Source of the DNA: Scortum barcoo
Taxonomy: Eukaryota > Chordata > Actinopteri > Centrarchiformes > Terapontidae
Length of the DNA stretch: 64,000 nt
Reading direction: 5' to 3'
NCBI GenBank assembly: GCA_023238725.1
Contig: CM041553.1
Span: 22,270,001-22,334,000, forward strand
Shown here one piece after another: positions 38,654 through 47,236 of this stretch (the first letter of the stretch is position 1; each line of letters opens with the position of its first letter). The notes below the pieces were generated by a model. That model saw only the letters and a program-made list of their open reading frames with translations, was not told the DNA's origin and made no database searches. The translations under genes were made by a program, and so were the position numbers.

Positions 38654-41600
38654 TACACACACACACACACACACATTATCAGACATTTGTATTTGTTCTT
38701 TGAGCTACTTAGAGGTAAAGTTGGAGGAAAGTGTTTTGAGAGTGACTTATCATTATTTCGTGTCTCCCATCTGTTGTTGTAGAGCAAAAAAGTAAATAAA
38801 AGGAAGGAAATATTCTCAGTACAGTGTGCTACAGCAGCGTGTTTCCTCATAACAGTTCTGCTGGTTTACTGCCAGTCGGTCTCAGTTCTCCTGAGCTTGG
38901 ATAGACCTGTGTACCATTTACTTGATGAATACCAGACCTTTGTTCTTCAGTCCCTTAGAAGACAACAGGCTGTGCCAACAGTCAGTGTTGTTGCTCCTTA
39001 TTGTTGATAGGGGCCGATATACTGTATGGAATGACTTAGTGCCAATTTCAGTTGTAACATAAGAGCGATACAATTATAATAAGGCTGTTCTCATATCTCT
39101 AAGATAAAGAGCTTTGCTGGAACTGAGCCAAAGATAAGGAAACCATTACCAAATAGTTTAGAAATACTTTGTGAAAGCTTTAAATGTCATCTATTCATGT
39201 AGGAGTACCAGAGACTCAACATCCCACTGTCTGCACTGATTCATTGAAACTTTAATGAAACAGCAAACAGTCGTATGAACTTAAAGGATGAGTTTGGTGA
39301 TATTCTATATTTAACTTATTGTCAACAAATCTCACGCAAAGACCAAAATCAACAATGAATGAATTGAACTTTTAAGTTTTGTCTGTGTGTCTGTTAGACA
39401 TGTCTTATTGACCTGTGCCATGGAGCTCAGTTTGGTCCAAAAACTATTAAAAACACATCAGTGAGCCACACTGTTGCACTGTCTGACGTATTCCTCCATT
39501 ACAATGAACACACACACACACACACACAGCAGATAAACTATTTCCTTTCATCTGAGTAATATTCGTTATGAACTACAGTGACCAGCTGTTGTAGGAAAAA
39601 AAAGGAAATTAAAAAATTAGATGATACATTTGTGATGTGTTTTAAAGATTTATGCAGAAATGAATGGGCTCAGAGAGCCACAGTAAAGTCAGAAGTTGTT
39701 GACAGACAGACCAGGTTTTGGTCTTTTTAGAATAACGCCAGCATTACCCTTAAAGCTGTTTAAATATCTTATTCCCTAATGGCCGAAATATGTTAGCTCA
39801 CAATACACACTATATTTGAATATAAGTATTGAAGAAAAAATGTTTTGTAGGTTATGAGATCCTGTTGGTATTTCAAGGAAGTATAACTTCAGACTGAGCT
39901 GCTTTCATTACTTTGCCTTGGCCAGGAGCAGTTTGGAGGCAGCCAGAGATTAAAGGAAACAGTCTGAATAGCACCCTATGAAGTATATTTTAATTTTCTC
40001 CAGATTGTGTTTTATTTTTTCTTTTCCGAATTCTGTGTTTTACGATTTAAGCACATTTTGTCATCAGAAAAAATGTCTAATTATACACTACACTGTATAT
40101 GAGTGAAGTTATTGAATACCCTCCCCTCCAACCCACTGAAAAAAAAAAAATCCCCAAAATTATGCAAAAGCCTATTTCTTTCCCCAAACGAGGTGTTGTA
40201 GTATAACCAGCAGGAGACCACTGATGTGTGAAGTTGTGGTATCCCTATTCATTGTTGCAGTTTTTAGACAAGTCCCTGCACACTCGTCTCACAGCCGGCT
40301 GCGTACAGACATCAGTGTTATTTCTCCGGTTTGGAGGACGGGAGTCTACCTTACTACGGATGGAGAGGGAGTTATTGGTCCGGGAAGTTTAAATCCATGA
40401 ATATATTCCAACTTTACTGAACTCACAGACAGCAGAGCACAAAAACAGCGCACCTGTAAATGACACCAAAACATTGCAGCATTGTTTTAATTGCAGCATA
40501 GCATTAGGATTAATCAAGTGGGATATATAACATATTAATTTATGACCTTCAGAGGTGTTAGAAGGTGGATTTTGTTATCACCTGACATACCCAGACTAGC
40601 TGTTTGCTTCTGTTTCCAGCCTTCCAGCTACATATTCACCGTACAGACACAAGAGGCGTATCCATCTTTTCATCCAACTCTCAAAAAGAAATGAGCACAT
40701 TTCCCAAAACTACAGCCCCACAGTGACCAGGAGCGTGACTGCGGAGTTAAACGGCCTCTTGCGTGGTACCGCCGCAGCTTCACTTCCTTTAATCTGCCAC
40801 GACAAATTGTGACATTTTGACAGAGCAAACAGCCACAACGGCGACTCCCTCTCCTCCACTTCATTATCATACCGTTATTAATACAATCGCAGCCGGCACA
40901 TGACTAACGCCTGATGTGTGAAGTGTGTTTCTGTGCATGCTTGCCTGTAATTATGTGTGTTGGAGGTGTTTGTGTGTGATGGCAAAGATTCTGGCTCCCT
41001 GTTTAATTATTCAAACATAAACCTGGGTTCATGCTGTGACACACACACACACACACCTTCCACAGCTCACCCTTTAACCTCTTTCCATCACTTCCTGTCT
41101 TGTTGCTTCCCTGCTTTCACATCTCCATTCATGTCTCCCTCCTTCTGTCCTGCACTCTCGCACTTTTTCTCTCCCACAGTAACGCTCCTCCTCACCCTCA
41201 CTCCCCCCCACCCCCTCCACCCCCCTTGCTCTTTGTCAGTGTGCAGCGGACTGAGCACTCAGAGCTGATCTGTTCTGGCGTTTGAGGAGAAGCATTTTTC
41301 TTTTCCATGGCACTGCTGGAATGTTCAGAGACAAACACACACGAGAGGAGAGGAGGAGGGGTGAGGAAGAGGAGAGGGGAGGATGGTGGGAGAGGTGAGG
41401 GGAGGAGAGGAGAAAAGAGAGGGAGAGAGCTGAGGAGGGAGGGGAGGAAGACAGGTGGAGAAGAGAGGATGGTGTGAGAGGTGAGGAGAGGAGGAGAGGA
41501 TGTTGGGAGAGGTGAGGAGGGATGGGAGGAGCAGATATGAGGAGAGCTGAGAAGAATAGAAGGAGAGGTGAGTGGAGAAGGAGGAGAGGAGGTGGGGGGA

Positions 41601-42689
41601 GGAGATCGAAGGAAGAAGAAGAAGAAGAAGGGAGGAGGAGAGGTGAGATAAGGAGAGAGCAAAGAAGAGGGGAGGAAGGGAGGAGGAGAGGAGAGAAGGA
41701 GAGGGGGAAGAGGTGAGGAAGACATTGATGATTGATGAGGAGGAGGAGTATGGGGGAGAGGAAAGGTGAGGAGAGGGGAAGGCAGGAGAGATGAGCGGAT
41801 GGGGTGAGGAGAGGAGAGTTGAAAGGAGAGGAAGGAGGAGGTGGAAGAAGAGAGAAGGGAGGAGATGGGATCAGGATAGGAGAGAAAGAAGGGAGGAGCA
41901 GAGTAGGAGAGGTGAGGAGAAGAGGGGATAAGGGAGGGAGGAGACGAGGGGAGGAAATGAGATAGGAAGAAAGGAGGTGAGAGAGTTGAGGAGAGGAAGT
42001 CAGTGGAGAGGAGCGCGGTGATGAAACGGGAGAGGAGGAGAGCAGTTTCAAGGCTGTAATTGAAATCTAATTATCACCTCGAGTCCCAGCTGACTCCACG
42101 TCAAACACCCTGCACGCGCGCACACCCCAGCGCCACGAACGCGCGCGCACGCAAACGTCCGCACTTGTGCACTTACGATCATCACATTATTACCACCAAC
42201 ATCTGGCGTCTTCACACACCAATAATCCCCCTGTCCCGAGAGCGGTGTAGGACCTTCGTGTACTTTCACCCCCCCCACACACACACACACACACACACCC
42301 CTAAACACATTTGTGCATTCACGCGGACACACACACACAAATTGTCAATGGTGGGAAAAGGGTGACAAGCATTTCTAATTTGTAACTGCATACACACATG
42401 TGCAACGTCATCACTATCACACACCCAACGTCATAACACAAACACACACATGCATGCAGGAAAACGCACACACACACACACACACACCACATTTAGGCTA
42501 AATGGCATCACATCAGATTTGGCCTGCACTGTCCTGACCTGGTAAGTAGGTGTGTGTGTGTGTGTGTGTGTCAGGGGGGATGGACGGATACTGACTGGCT
42601 TTCCCCGGCCGAGGTCTCTGTAGGAGCCGCTGAGCTGTCAGCAGGTCCTCGGTCTTGACGGCCTGGAGCAGCTCCTGGTCCTTCCCCAT
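15890..42689 (-). CDS. caskin1: CASK-interacting protein 1 (synaptic scaffold)
   Basis: Caskin1 is a neuronal scaffold that binds CASK at synapses. I assembled 22 coding exons: 42596-42689, 36023-36074, 34399-34496, 31590-31735, 31299-31394, 30699-30820, 30251-30359, 29692-29800, 29067-29161, 28562-28676, 26638-26736, 26362-26546, 25393-25474, 23536-23603, 21860-21967, 21225-21326, 20937-21075, 19445-20235, 19249-19357, 18695-19171, 17971-18565, 15890-15974. All phases match and the total is 3,876 nt (1,291 residues; human is about 1,430). Domain order is six ankyrin repeats, SH3, CASK-binding motif, two SAM domains, proline-rich region, C-terminal peptide. The start MGKDQELLQAVK is the family start. 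The weakest exons are 26362-26546 (GAG acceptor), 23536-23603 (short, poorly conserved) and the 19249/19171 mini-intron. Confidence 0.95.
17560..17735 (+). repeat. Dispersed fish repeat, copy A
   Basis: The sequence AACCAGGCTAGCTGTTTCC, then a CTCCAGCTC piece, TATCAATCTTCTCATCT and ACATTTCCCAAAATGCTGAA recur in the same order at about 40,560-40,710. It is a short non-coding interspersed repeat in caskin1 introns. Its class (SINE or MITE) is not settled here. Confidence 0.65.
17971..20235 (-). CDS. caskin1: caskin1 proline-rich region exons
   Basis: Exons 19445-20235, 19249-19357, 18695-19171 and 17971-18565 encode residues about 607-1263. Conserved islands recognised are NRSQSSVTLRPRRKGRPPTP, RRASDCGSLGS, SVRSLAAMLE, SRRRTISG, TATLRRKPRP, GVVLRRRPVSE, KPPVSPKP, and PPPVSPKP..PPTAPKP. 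A highly charged helical stretch rich in E and R (EEEEEKRREEEERRRERE) precedes a conserved LEETSASLAAAVQAVEHKI segment. PxxP motifs are potential SH3 ligands. A 77-bp intron (19172-19248) is needed to keep the frame. Confidence 0.9.
20235..21967 (-). CDS. caskin1: caskin1 tandem SAM-domain exons
   Basis: Exons 21860-21967, 21225-21326 and 20937-21075, with the start of 19445-20235, encode two SAM domains at residues about 491-630. SAM1 reads VVAWLGEFQLQFYTTHF, then GYDLDTISRMTPEDLTAIGV and KPGHRKKL. SAM2 reads ANLADWLSHLGLSQYYQVL, then NGYENIDFISDISLEDLQEI and GITKLGHQKKLM. The tandem SAMs of caskin1 are known to polymerise. This entry runs through the introns to the junction with the proline-rich exon. 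Confidence 0.95.
21951..22120. repeat. TTCTAGAA minisatellite abutting a caskin1 acceptor
   Basis: Units built on TTCTAGAA and CACAGAACAC repeat at irregular spacing. A 35-bp tandem duplication (copies starting near 21,954 and 21,989) includes the first 14 or so bases of the caskin1 exon 21860-21967 and its acceptor, so the 3' splice site is present twice. Confidence 0.7.
25393..26736 (-). CDS. caskin1: caskin1 CASK-interaction region exons
   Basis: Exons 26638-26736, 26362-26546 and 25393-25474 encode residues about 346-467. They include EDIWVLRKPLAG, matching the EEIWVLR motif shared by caskins and Mint1 that docks on the CaM-kinase domain of CASK. A GERSGSVGS segment and LLATVLSQSVKAKEH follow, also conserved in caskins. 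Sequence between these islands is Ser/Thr/Pro-rich and looks disordered. Confidence 0.9.
27510..27540. repeat. (CA)n microsatellite
   Basis: Simple AC/TA-rich run within a caskin1 intron. Confidence 0.8.
27723..28017 (-). other. Exon-like proline-rich segment, out of phase with caskin1 (cassette candidate)
   Basis: This 295-bp segment has a very good acceptor (long pyrimidine tract then CAG) and a donor CAG|gtacat. One frame is open throughout and proline-rich (VTPPPSSATPSC at the start, a run of eleven prolines near the end) and exits in phase 1, which suits the next exon at 26736. The upstream exon donor at 28562 is phase 1, however, so entry into that frame fails by one base. If spliced in as it stands, reading passes through a Ser-rich frame and meets TGA inside the next exon. 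Exons 28676-28562 and 26736-26638 join in phase without it, and that join matches the family (A-G-S-R). Confidence 0.4.
28562..29161 (-). CDS. caskin1: caskin1 SH3-domain exons
   Basis: Exons 29067-29161 and 28562-28676 encode residues about 276-345. They contain VRALKDYCNNYDLTSL, the divergent start of the SH3 fold where ALYDY is usual, then KAGDIITVLEQ, DGRWKGCIHDN and GYFPSNMVEVI. The Caskin SH3 is known to be atypical. Here too the ligand-groove ALYDY motif reads ALKDY, in line with weak or unusual proline-peptide binding. Confidence 0.95.
29692..36074 (-). CDS. caskin1: caskin1 ankyrin-repeat exons
   Basis: Seven exons (coding exons 2-8) encode residues about 32-275. They hold ankyrin repeats with the usual turn and helix motifs: SPLHHAALSGNKELISLLL, RPLHYAAWQG, IPLHLSAQHGHYD, TPLDLACEFGRVGVVQLLL, SPLHLAAKNGHIDVIR and TALHQAALCGKTEVVRLLL. 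In caskins this N-terminal block is a protein-interaction surface. Repeat boundaries do not coincide with exon boundaries: several repeats are split by introns, one of them between 34399-34496 and 31590-31735. Confidence 0.95.
32930..34110 (+). mobile_element. Degenerate RTE (Rex3-like) LINE fragment
   Basis: The stretch lies in the caskin1 intron between coding exons 3 and 4. Patches resemble the open reading frame of teleost RTE/Rex3 elements in order: GGCCAACCTCAAAGAGCTTC (about 33,000), GCCTGGATGAGGATCAGAAC then CAAGTCTGAGGAAACGGTTC (about 33,560-33,600), and AGGGATTATATCTCCCATCT then GGCCTGAGATTTC (about 33,990). The reading frame is broken throughout and long parts are missing, so it is dead. 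Recognition is from remembered family sequence. Confidence 0.6.
36729..36831. repeat. (AC)n microsatellite and nearby poly(T)
   Basis: A (AC)17 run at 36729-36762 is followed about 50 bp later by an uninterrupted T tract of about 21 bases (near 36,811-36,831). It lies in caskin1 intron 1. Confidence 0.9.
38600..38674. repeat. (AT)n(AC)n compound microsatellite
   Basis: About 24 AT units lead into about 10 AC units in caskin1 intron 1. The AT part can extrude as a cruciform and the AC part can form Z-DNA. Confidence 0.95.
39270..39535. repeat. Dispersed fish repeat ending in (CA)n
   Basis: The sequence GGATGAGTTTGGTGATATTC, then TTATTGTCAACAAATCTCA, and CCAAAAACTATTAAAAACAC then ATCAGTGAGCCAC resemble a short interspersed repeat common in percomorph genomes. 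A related phrase (AAAAGACCAAAACCAACAAT) occurs near 6,990. No coding content. Confidence 0.5.
40560..40710 (+). repeat. Dispersed fish repeat, copy B
   Basis: Second copy of the repeat at 17,560-17,735: CCCAGACTAGCTGTTTGC, CTACATATTCACCGTACAGA, ATCCATCTTTTCATCCAACT, CACATTTCCCAAAACT. It lies in caskin1 intron 1 and is diverged from copy A. Confidence 0.65.
41342..42046. repeat. About 700-bp polypurine (GGA/GAG-rich) tract
   Basis: The plus strand is almost wholly A/G (gaggaggag type), with only scattered pyrimidines, in caskin1 intron 1 about 550 bp from the first coding exon. The long open frames on both strands are by-products of the simple sequence. Such strand-asymmetric mirror-like tracts are prone to triplex (H-DNA) formation and length change. 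Confidence 0.9.
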
Positions 42690-43480
42690 GTCCCCTCCGT
42701 CCCGCCTCGGTCCGCTCGGTGCCGCTCTCTTCCTCTGAGCGCCCCCCCTCTCTCCTCCGTTAATCCGCTGCTACATCCTGCCGCCGCTCCGGGCCTCCCG
42801 CTGGAGCCGAGGCGCGGAGGGACGGATGCTGCCGGGAGTGGGATGCTCCGATTGGGCCAGGAGTCCAGCGCAGGTCCCGCTCTTGCCTCCCCCTCCACGC
42901 GGTGCCGCGCGACCCACACCCACCCGGCGATGGACCGACCGGACCTCGCGCGCTCTCCCCGCCGGGATGCTCCGGCCGCGCAGGAACACGCTCGCGACAG
43001 ATTCCACGGATTCTGTCCGCGTGACGATTTCACCAGGTCTACGTGCGTGCCGCGCGTGAAAAACGGTGGAGCTCGAGCGCCCTCCTGTCCGCTGGGTCAG
43101 ATCCGCACCGCTGAGATCTCACGAGCCCCCAATCCGCAGAAGAACACGCGCGGGTCGCTGATGTTTAACGTGTGACCGCTGACGCCGCAGCGGTGCTGGA
43201 CCAGCTCGCGCCAGCTCCAGCGCGCACGCACGCACGCACACACACACACACACACAAACACACATTCACAGTCACATATGGCATTACATAAACACGAGCT
43301 GCTTGTGCGCGCGCTACTCCAGTTGTTGTAATCCCGGTCCGCGTGTGTGCGCGCGTGCGGGTGGTGGACGAGTCTGGAGAGGTCGTTTGACAGCGTAATG
43401 ATAATGTAGTCAGTCGCGTGCAAGAGGTGAGCTCAGAGCGCGGGACAGAGGCAGTCCGGGCTCGCGCGGCCCCACGAGAC
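42690..43480 (-). promoter_or_regulatory. caskin1: caskin1 CpG-rich promoter and 5' UTR
   Basis: Upstream of the caskin1 ATG (42687-42689) there is a block rich in G+C and CpG reaching to about 43,480, where the sequence becomes AT-rich abruptly. It fits a CpG-island promoter with the 5' UTR. I see no convincing TATA box. A short (CA)n lies at about 43,237-43,262. Confidence 0.65.
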
Positions 43481-43953
43481 ACTGTCCCTCAGTGTGGATC
43501 CGACCAGAGCTGAAATAATGATTTATAATATCTTCATTTATTTAAATGTCTGTTATTATTCATTCATGACTTGCACTGCAGCCTCGTTTTTACCTCTTTA
43601 TTTTGCTTTATTTAAAATATTTAATCTTTTATATTATTTTACTCTTTTGTGTGTATTTTTTATGTCACTCTTAACATCTTTTTATGTCTCCAAGCACTTT
43701 GAATTGCTCTGTTGTTGAAAGATGCTGTACAAATAAACAGTCTCTCTATATGTGTCACAGTGGAGATGGTTTTACGTCAACATGTTTAAGGTTAATGAGA
43801 CTGAGATGATTTGAGGGCAAGACAAAGTGTGTGTATGTGTGTGTCCCTGGTGCAGGGCTAATTTAGACTAAAGGGGCCACAGCCAGTTAGATTTAGGACA
43901 GGAAGTGGAACGCATGACAGATGACTGGTACTTGATAAAAAATCGAAACGCTA

Positions 43954-43984
<31 letters not shown>

Positions 43985-46900
43985 ATGTTTTGACTGACCA
44001 TATCTGTGTGTCTGATTGAAAAAACAGACAGTTGTTCGTCACAGTCAGCTTCATACAGGGCCGGATTAACCCACTAGGGGGACCTAAGGGCTCAAAGGAG
44101 CTGTGGGCCCCTCTTTAGCATTCAGCACAGGTTTAGATGGTTCTGATTAGTTTAGTTTTTATCCTGTTGCTTTGGGGACATGAAGACGGCTGGTTTTCCA
44201 AATAAGGTTGTCCTTCTACAGCTAAGTATGTGTGAAGATTCAATGGGGCGCTGAGCCATAAACAGGAATTATGCGTACCTTGATCAGCATTAAGTCAGTA
44301 AATTCTTGTACTAGGTCTCTTCGTGTCACAAACAACACATCTTTAAGGCCCCTGATTATCCACCATAGAGGCTAATACACAGCAATGAATTCCTTTGCCT
44401 GACCCCGACCTACTATGAAGCAAATCCACCTGAGCAGCTGCTGTCAGTACAGGAGTCATCCTTTGAGACAGAGAGTTGAACTTTGGCTTTCTGGAAGAAA
44501 ACAAGCTTAGGATCCCTCTGAGCTTTTGGCCACAGCTGGACTTAATTGGCCAGAGGATGATGTGGGGACCACTGTGTCAGATTATATTCAGAGAGTAGAG
44601 AGAGAAGGGGAAATTCATTCTTTATACAGTAATTTTGTGGTATAAAACTGGGATTTTGTGGTGCAAATTACAACAAGACTAAGAGTCTACAGCAATGCTA
44701 GCAGCACTGTCAATTAGTCATTAGTCATTGTTAGCTGATGATCATCTGCTAGAGTTAAAGTTACATCTGCTCTCTATGTTTCTATGTCACATTCAGTTCC
44801 TGAAATGATGTCTGCAGGTGCCTACGTGACTTCTTCATTGTGACCGACAGCTGTCAATCATGATGTTTCATCCCCTGCTTATAGCATCATATAACTAAAA
44901 ACTAAACTTATCAGAACACTTGAACAAACATCAACATGAACAGAACCATGTAAAATGTCAGAATCCATCTGTGTTAAAAATTTATTTGACGTGCACTTTG
45001 TTTTTTAGTTTGGCTCATGTCCCCTCTGCTAACATGGAGGGGGGGCAGGGGCTTTAAGACCTGTACTGCAGCCAGCCACCAGGGGGTGAAGTTTTGGCTC
45101 TACTTTCAGGGAGCTGTCATGTTGTCCATCTTTGTATGCAGTCTATGGGTTATGCACAGACATGGCGTGCTTTGAGCTCAATGCTAACATCTAGGGCTGG
45201 GTTTCAAAAATTGATTCAAGTTGATCTTTGCTGGAACGATCTGATATCAGTCCATCAAATCCTGAGACTCATCTTTTAATATCTGTTTCTTGTGTTTGTT
45301 TCACATGACGTACAACACACAAGGACAGCTGTGGACTTGTACTGAATGCACACGTGGTTCCATTCAAACTGCAACTGAGGGTATGTGTCTACAGAACTAC
45401 AATATGTGATTGTCACTGTAATAAAATATTTCAGCTCTGGTCAGGTTTATTTTAAACCAGATCACAGAGTCACAGATGTAAACGTCAGCTAAGTCCAGCA
45501 AATCAACACTGAATGTTTAGTCCAGAGTACAGAGTAAGTAAGGCTCTCCCTGTGGGCTCAGGACGGAAAAGTACTATTTTTATGTGATCTGTGTTATTTA
45601 TGTTGTGTAGACTGCTGTAGTGTGTTGGCGATGTTAACTACAAAATACATTAATGTAACTGCTTTGTGGCCAGCTCGTAATGTAAACATTAATATTTTAA
45701 ATAATCCATCCTTGTACAATTTATAACATTAGTTCTCTGAGAATCTCCTTCATATCAAAGCAAGATATTTGGTCATAAATCAAAGTACTAGACAACTTTT
45801 TTAACTTCAACTTTAACTTTTAACTTTTTTTTAAACCTGGAGATGTTGCTGTAGGTCATCTGAAAGGGTCATCAAAATGATGCTCACTTTGCCTGCTCAG
45901 TGACTCAGTCATGGGTTCACATCACAGTTTATAGATTTTAATTTATTCAACATGATAAAAGTTTTTCAAAGCATCACACTGACAGAACTGACAATAGCTA
46001 CGTTTGTAAAATGATTTCAAGTGTTGATGGATAGTTAAAACTGCATTAATCAATGTTACATTGCAAATGAGGCTGATCACGATAACTACATGTAATTTGA
46101 ATGGGGTCAGTCTTGTCAACTCTGCCGCTCTTTCAGCTTACTATTTCAGCCTTACAGCACTTTCTATGTAATTAATAAACCGAAACAGAGTCTTAGCTGC
46201 TCTTATAAGACAGTTACCTTTAGTAACTTTATAGTTGGCAAAGAAAGATAAACATTTCCCAAACTCACATGTCTTTAGGAGGTGGTGGAGACTCCAAAAC
46301 AATAGAAGTTGAAGGAAACTGTTTTATATAATACAATAATTTTTTACTTTATCTCGTTACCTTGGGATAACAAAATCGCTTTCTCATAATAACAGGTTCA
46401 TTATTTTGAGAGAACAAAATGTCACTTTCTTGTGATATCCTCATTCAAATCTGTCGAGAAACAACCTGCTGCTATTTCATGAAAATTATGTATTTATCCC
46501 ATCCTGAGTAAAAAAAAAAACTTCCTTCTCTTTCCCCAGGATAATGAGATAATGAACCTATTATAATGAGAACACGACTCTTTTGTTCTGAGATAACGAG
46601 ATAATCAACTACCGATTGTCCCGGATCCCGAAATACATAAAACATAAAAAAAAACATAACTGTAAACACGGCAGCTCATGGCCCGTGCTAAAAAACAGAG
46701 TCAAAGAAGAGCGAAAATGAGAATTTCATTCATCACGGCCAAGAAATAAATAACCTTTTGCTAACATTAGAGGCATAATATTATAAACTAGTGATGTGTC
46801 AGATTCTTTTGACGTTCTTCTGCCCGCTAGTCGCCAAACATCAATAAATGCAGCTTTAAACAGCAGCAATTTATATATTTTCATGGACGTTACAAACTGA

Positions 46901-47110
46901 TACATATCACAGAGACAGTGGATGAATATGAAAATGGTAAGGGTTGATTTCTAACAGCGTATGTTATTATGTTATTATGTGTGCAAAAAAACTTTCAGAT
47001 CAAATACTCATATTTGTTATTTACAAGAACACAAACATGAACATTTGTTTCATTCATAATACTACAAACAATACCGTGACACCATAGCAAAGGCACTCTG
47101 TCCCCATGCA
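43481..47110. other. Intergenic between caskin1 promoter and socs1
   Basis: No gene is recognised in 3.6 kb. Contents include (GT)n at about 43,954-43,983, a GGGCCGGATTAACC fragment near 44,060 typical of degraded repeats in fish, a GCTGGGTTTCAAAAATTGAT piece near 45,195, and an imperfect inverted repeat at 46,349-46,606. Confidence 0.5.
46349..46606. repeat. Inverted repeat, MITE-like
   Basis: The left arm (about 46,349-46,412: TTATCTCGTTA, AACAAAA, TTCTCATAATAACAGGTTC, then ATTAT) matches the reverse complement of the right arm (about 46,545-46,606) with small gaps. A loop of about 130 bp separates them. Arms of about 62 bp, AT-richness and lack of coding sequence suggest a miniature foldback element. 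Target-site duplications are not evident. Confidence 0.6.
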
Positions 47111-47113
47111 TTT

Positions 47114-47236
47114 TTATATACAACAAGGGTACGCATGAACATAGTCTTTAACTTGAGTGCTGAGTCCAGGAAAGGTTCTTATATTTTCTGCTCCATATGT
47201 GCGGACAAGAGCCCTCCTGCACATCTGCTTCAGGCG
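47114..47236 (-). pseudogene. socs1: Out-of-frame SOCS-box segment of socs1
   Basis: Immediately after the in-frame stop region another frame encodes LKQMCRRALVRTYGAENI and then a stretch ending DYVHAYPCCI before TAA at 47114-47116. This is a full SOCS box with the BC-box pattern (L, three residues, C) used to bind elongins B/C and build the ubiquitin ligase. The bases at the break read AGCGCCTGAAG. Two extra bases (a GC or CG unit) would account for the shift, because VQSL-x-x-MC would then align with the family. It is either a sequencing or assembly error or a real truncation that removes the ligase function. Confidence 0.75.

Noticed and set aside
41198..42051. Open frames of 175 and 271 codons on the minus strand
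   Set aside because: They are Ser/Pro/Leu strings produced by the polypurine tract, with no conserved motif and no splice support.
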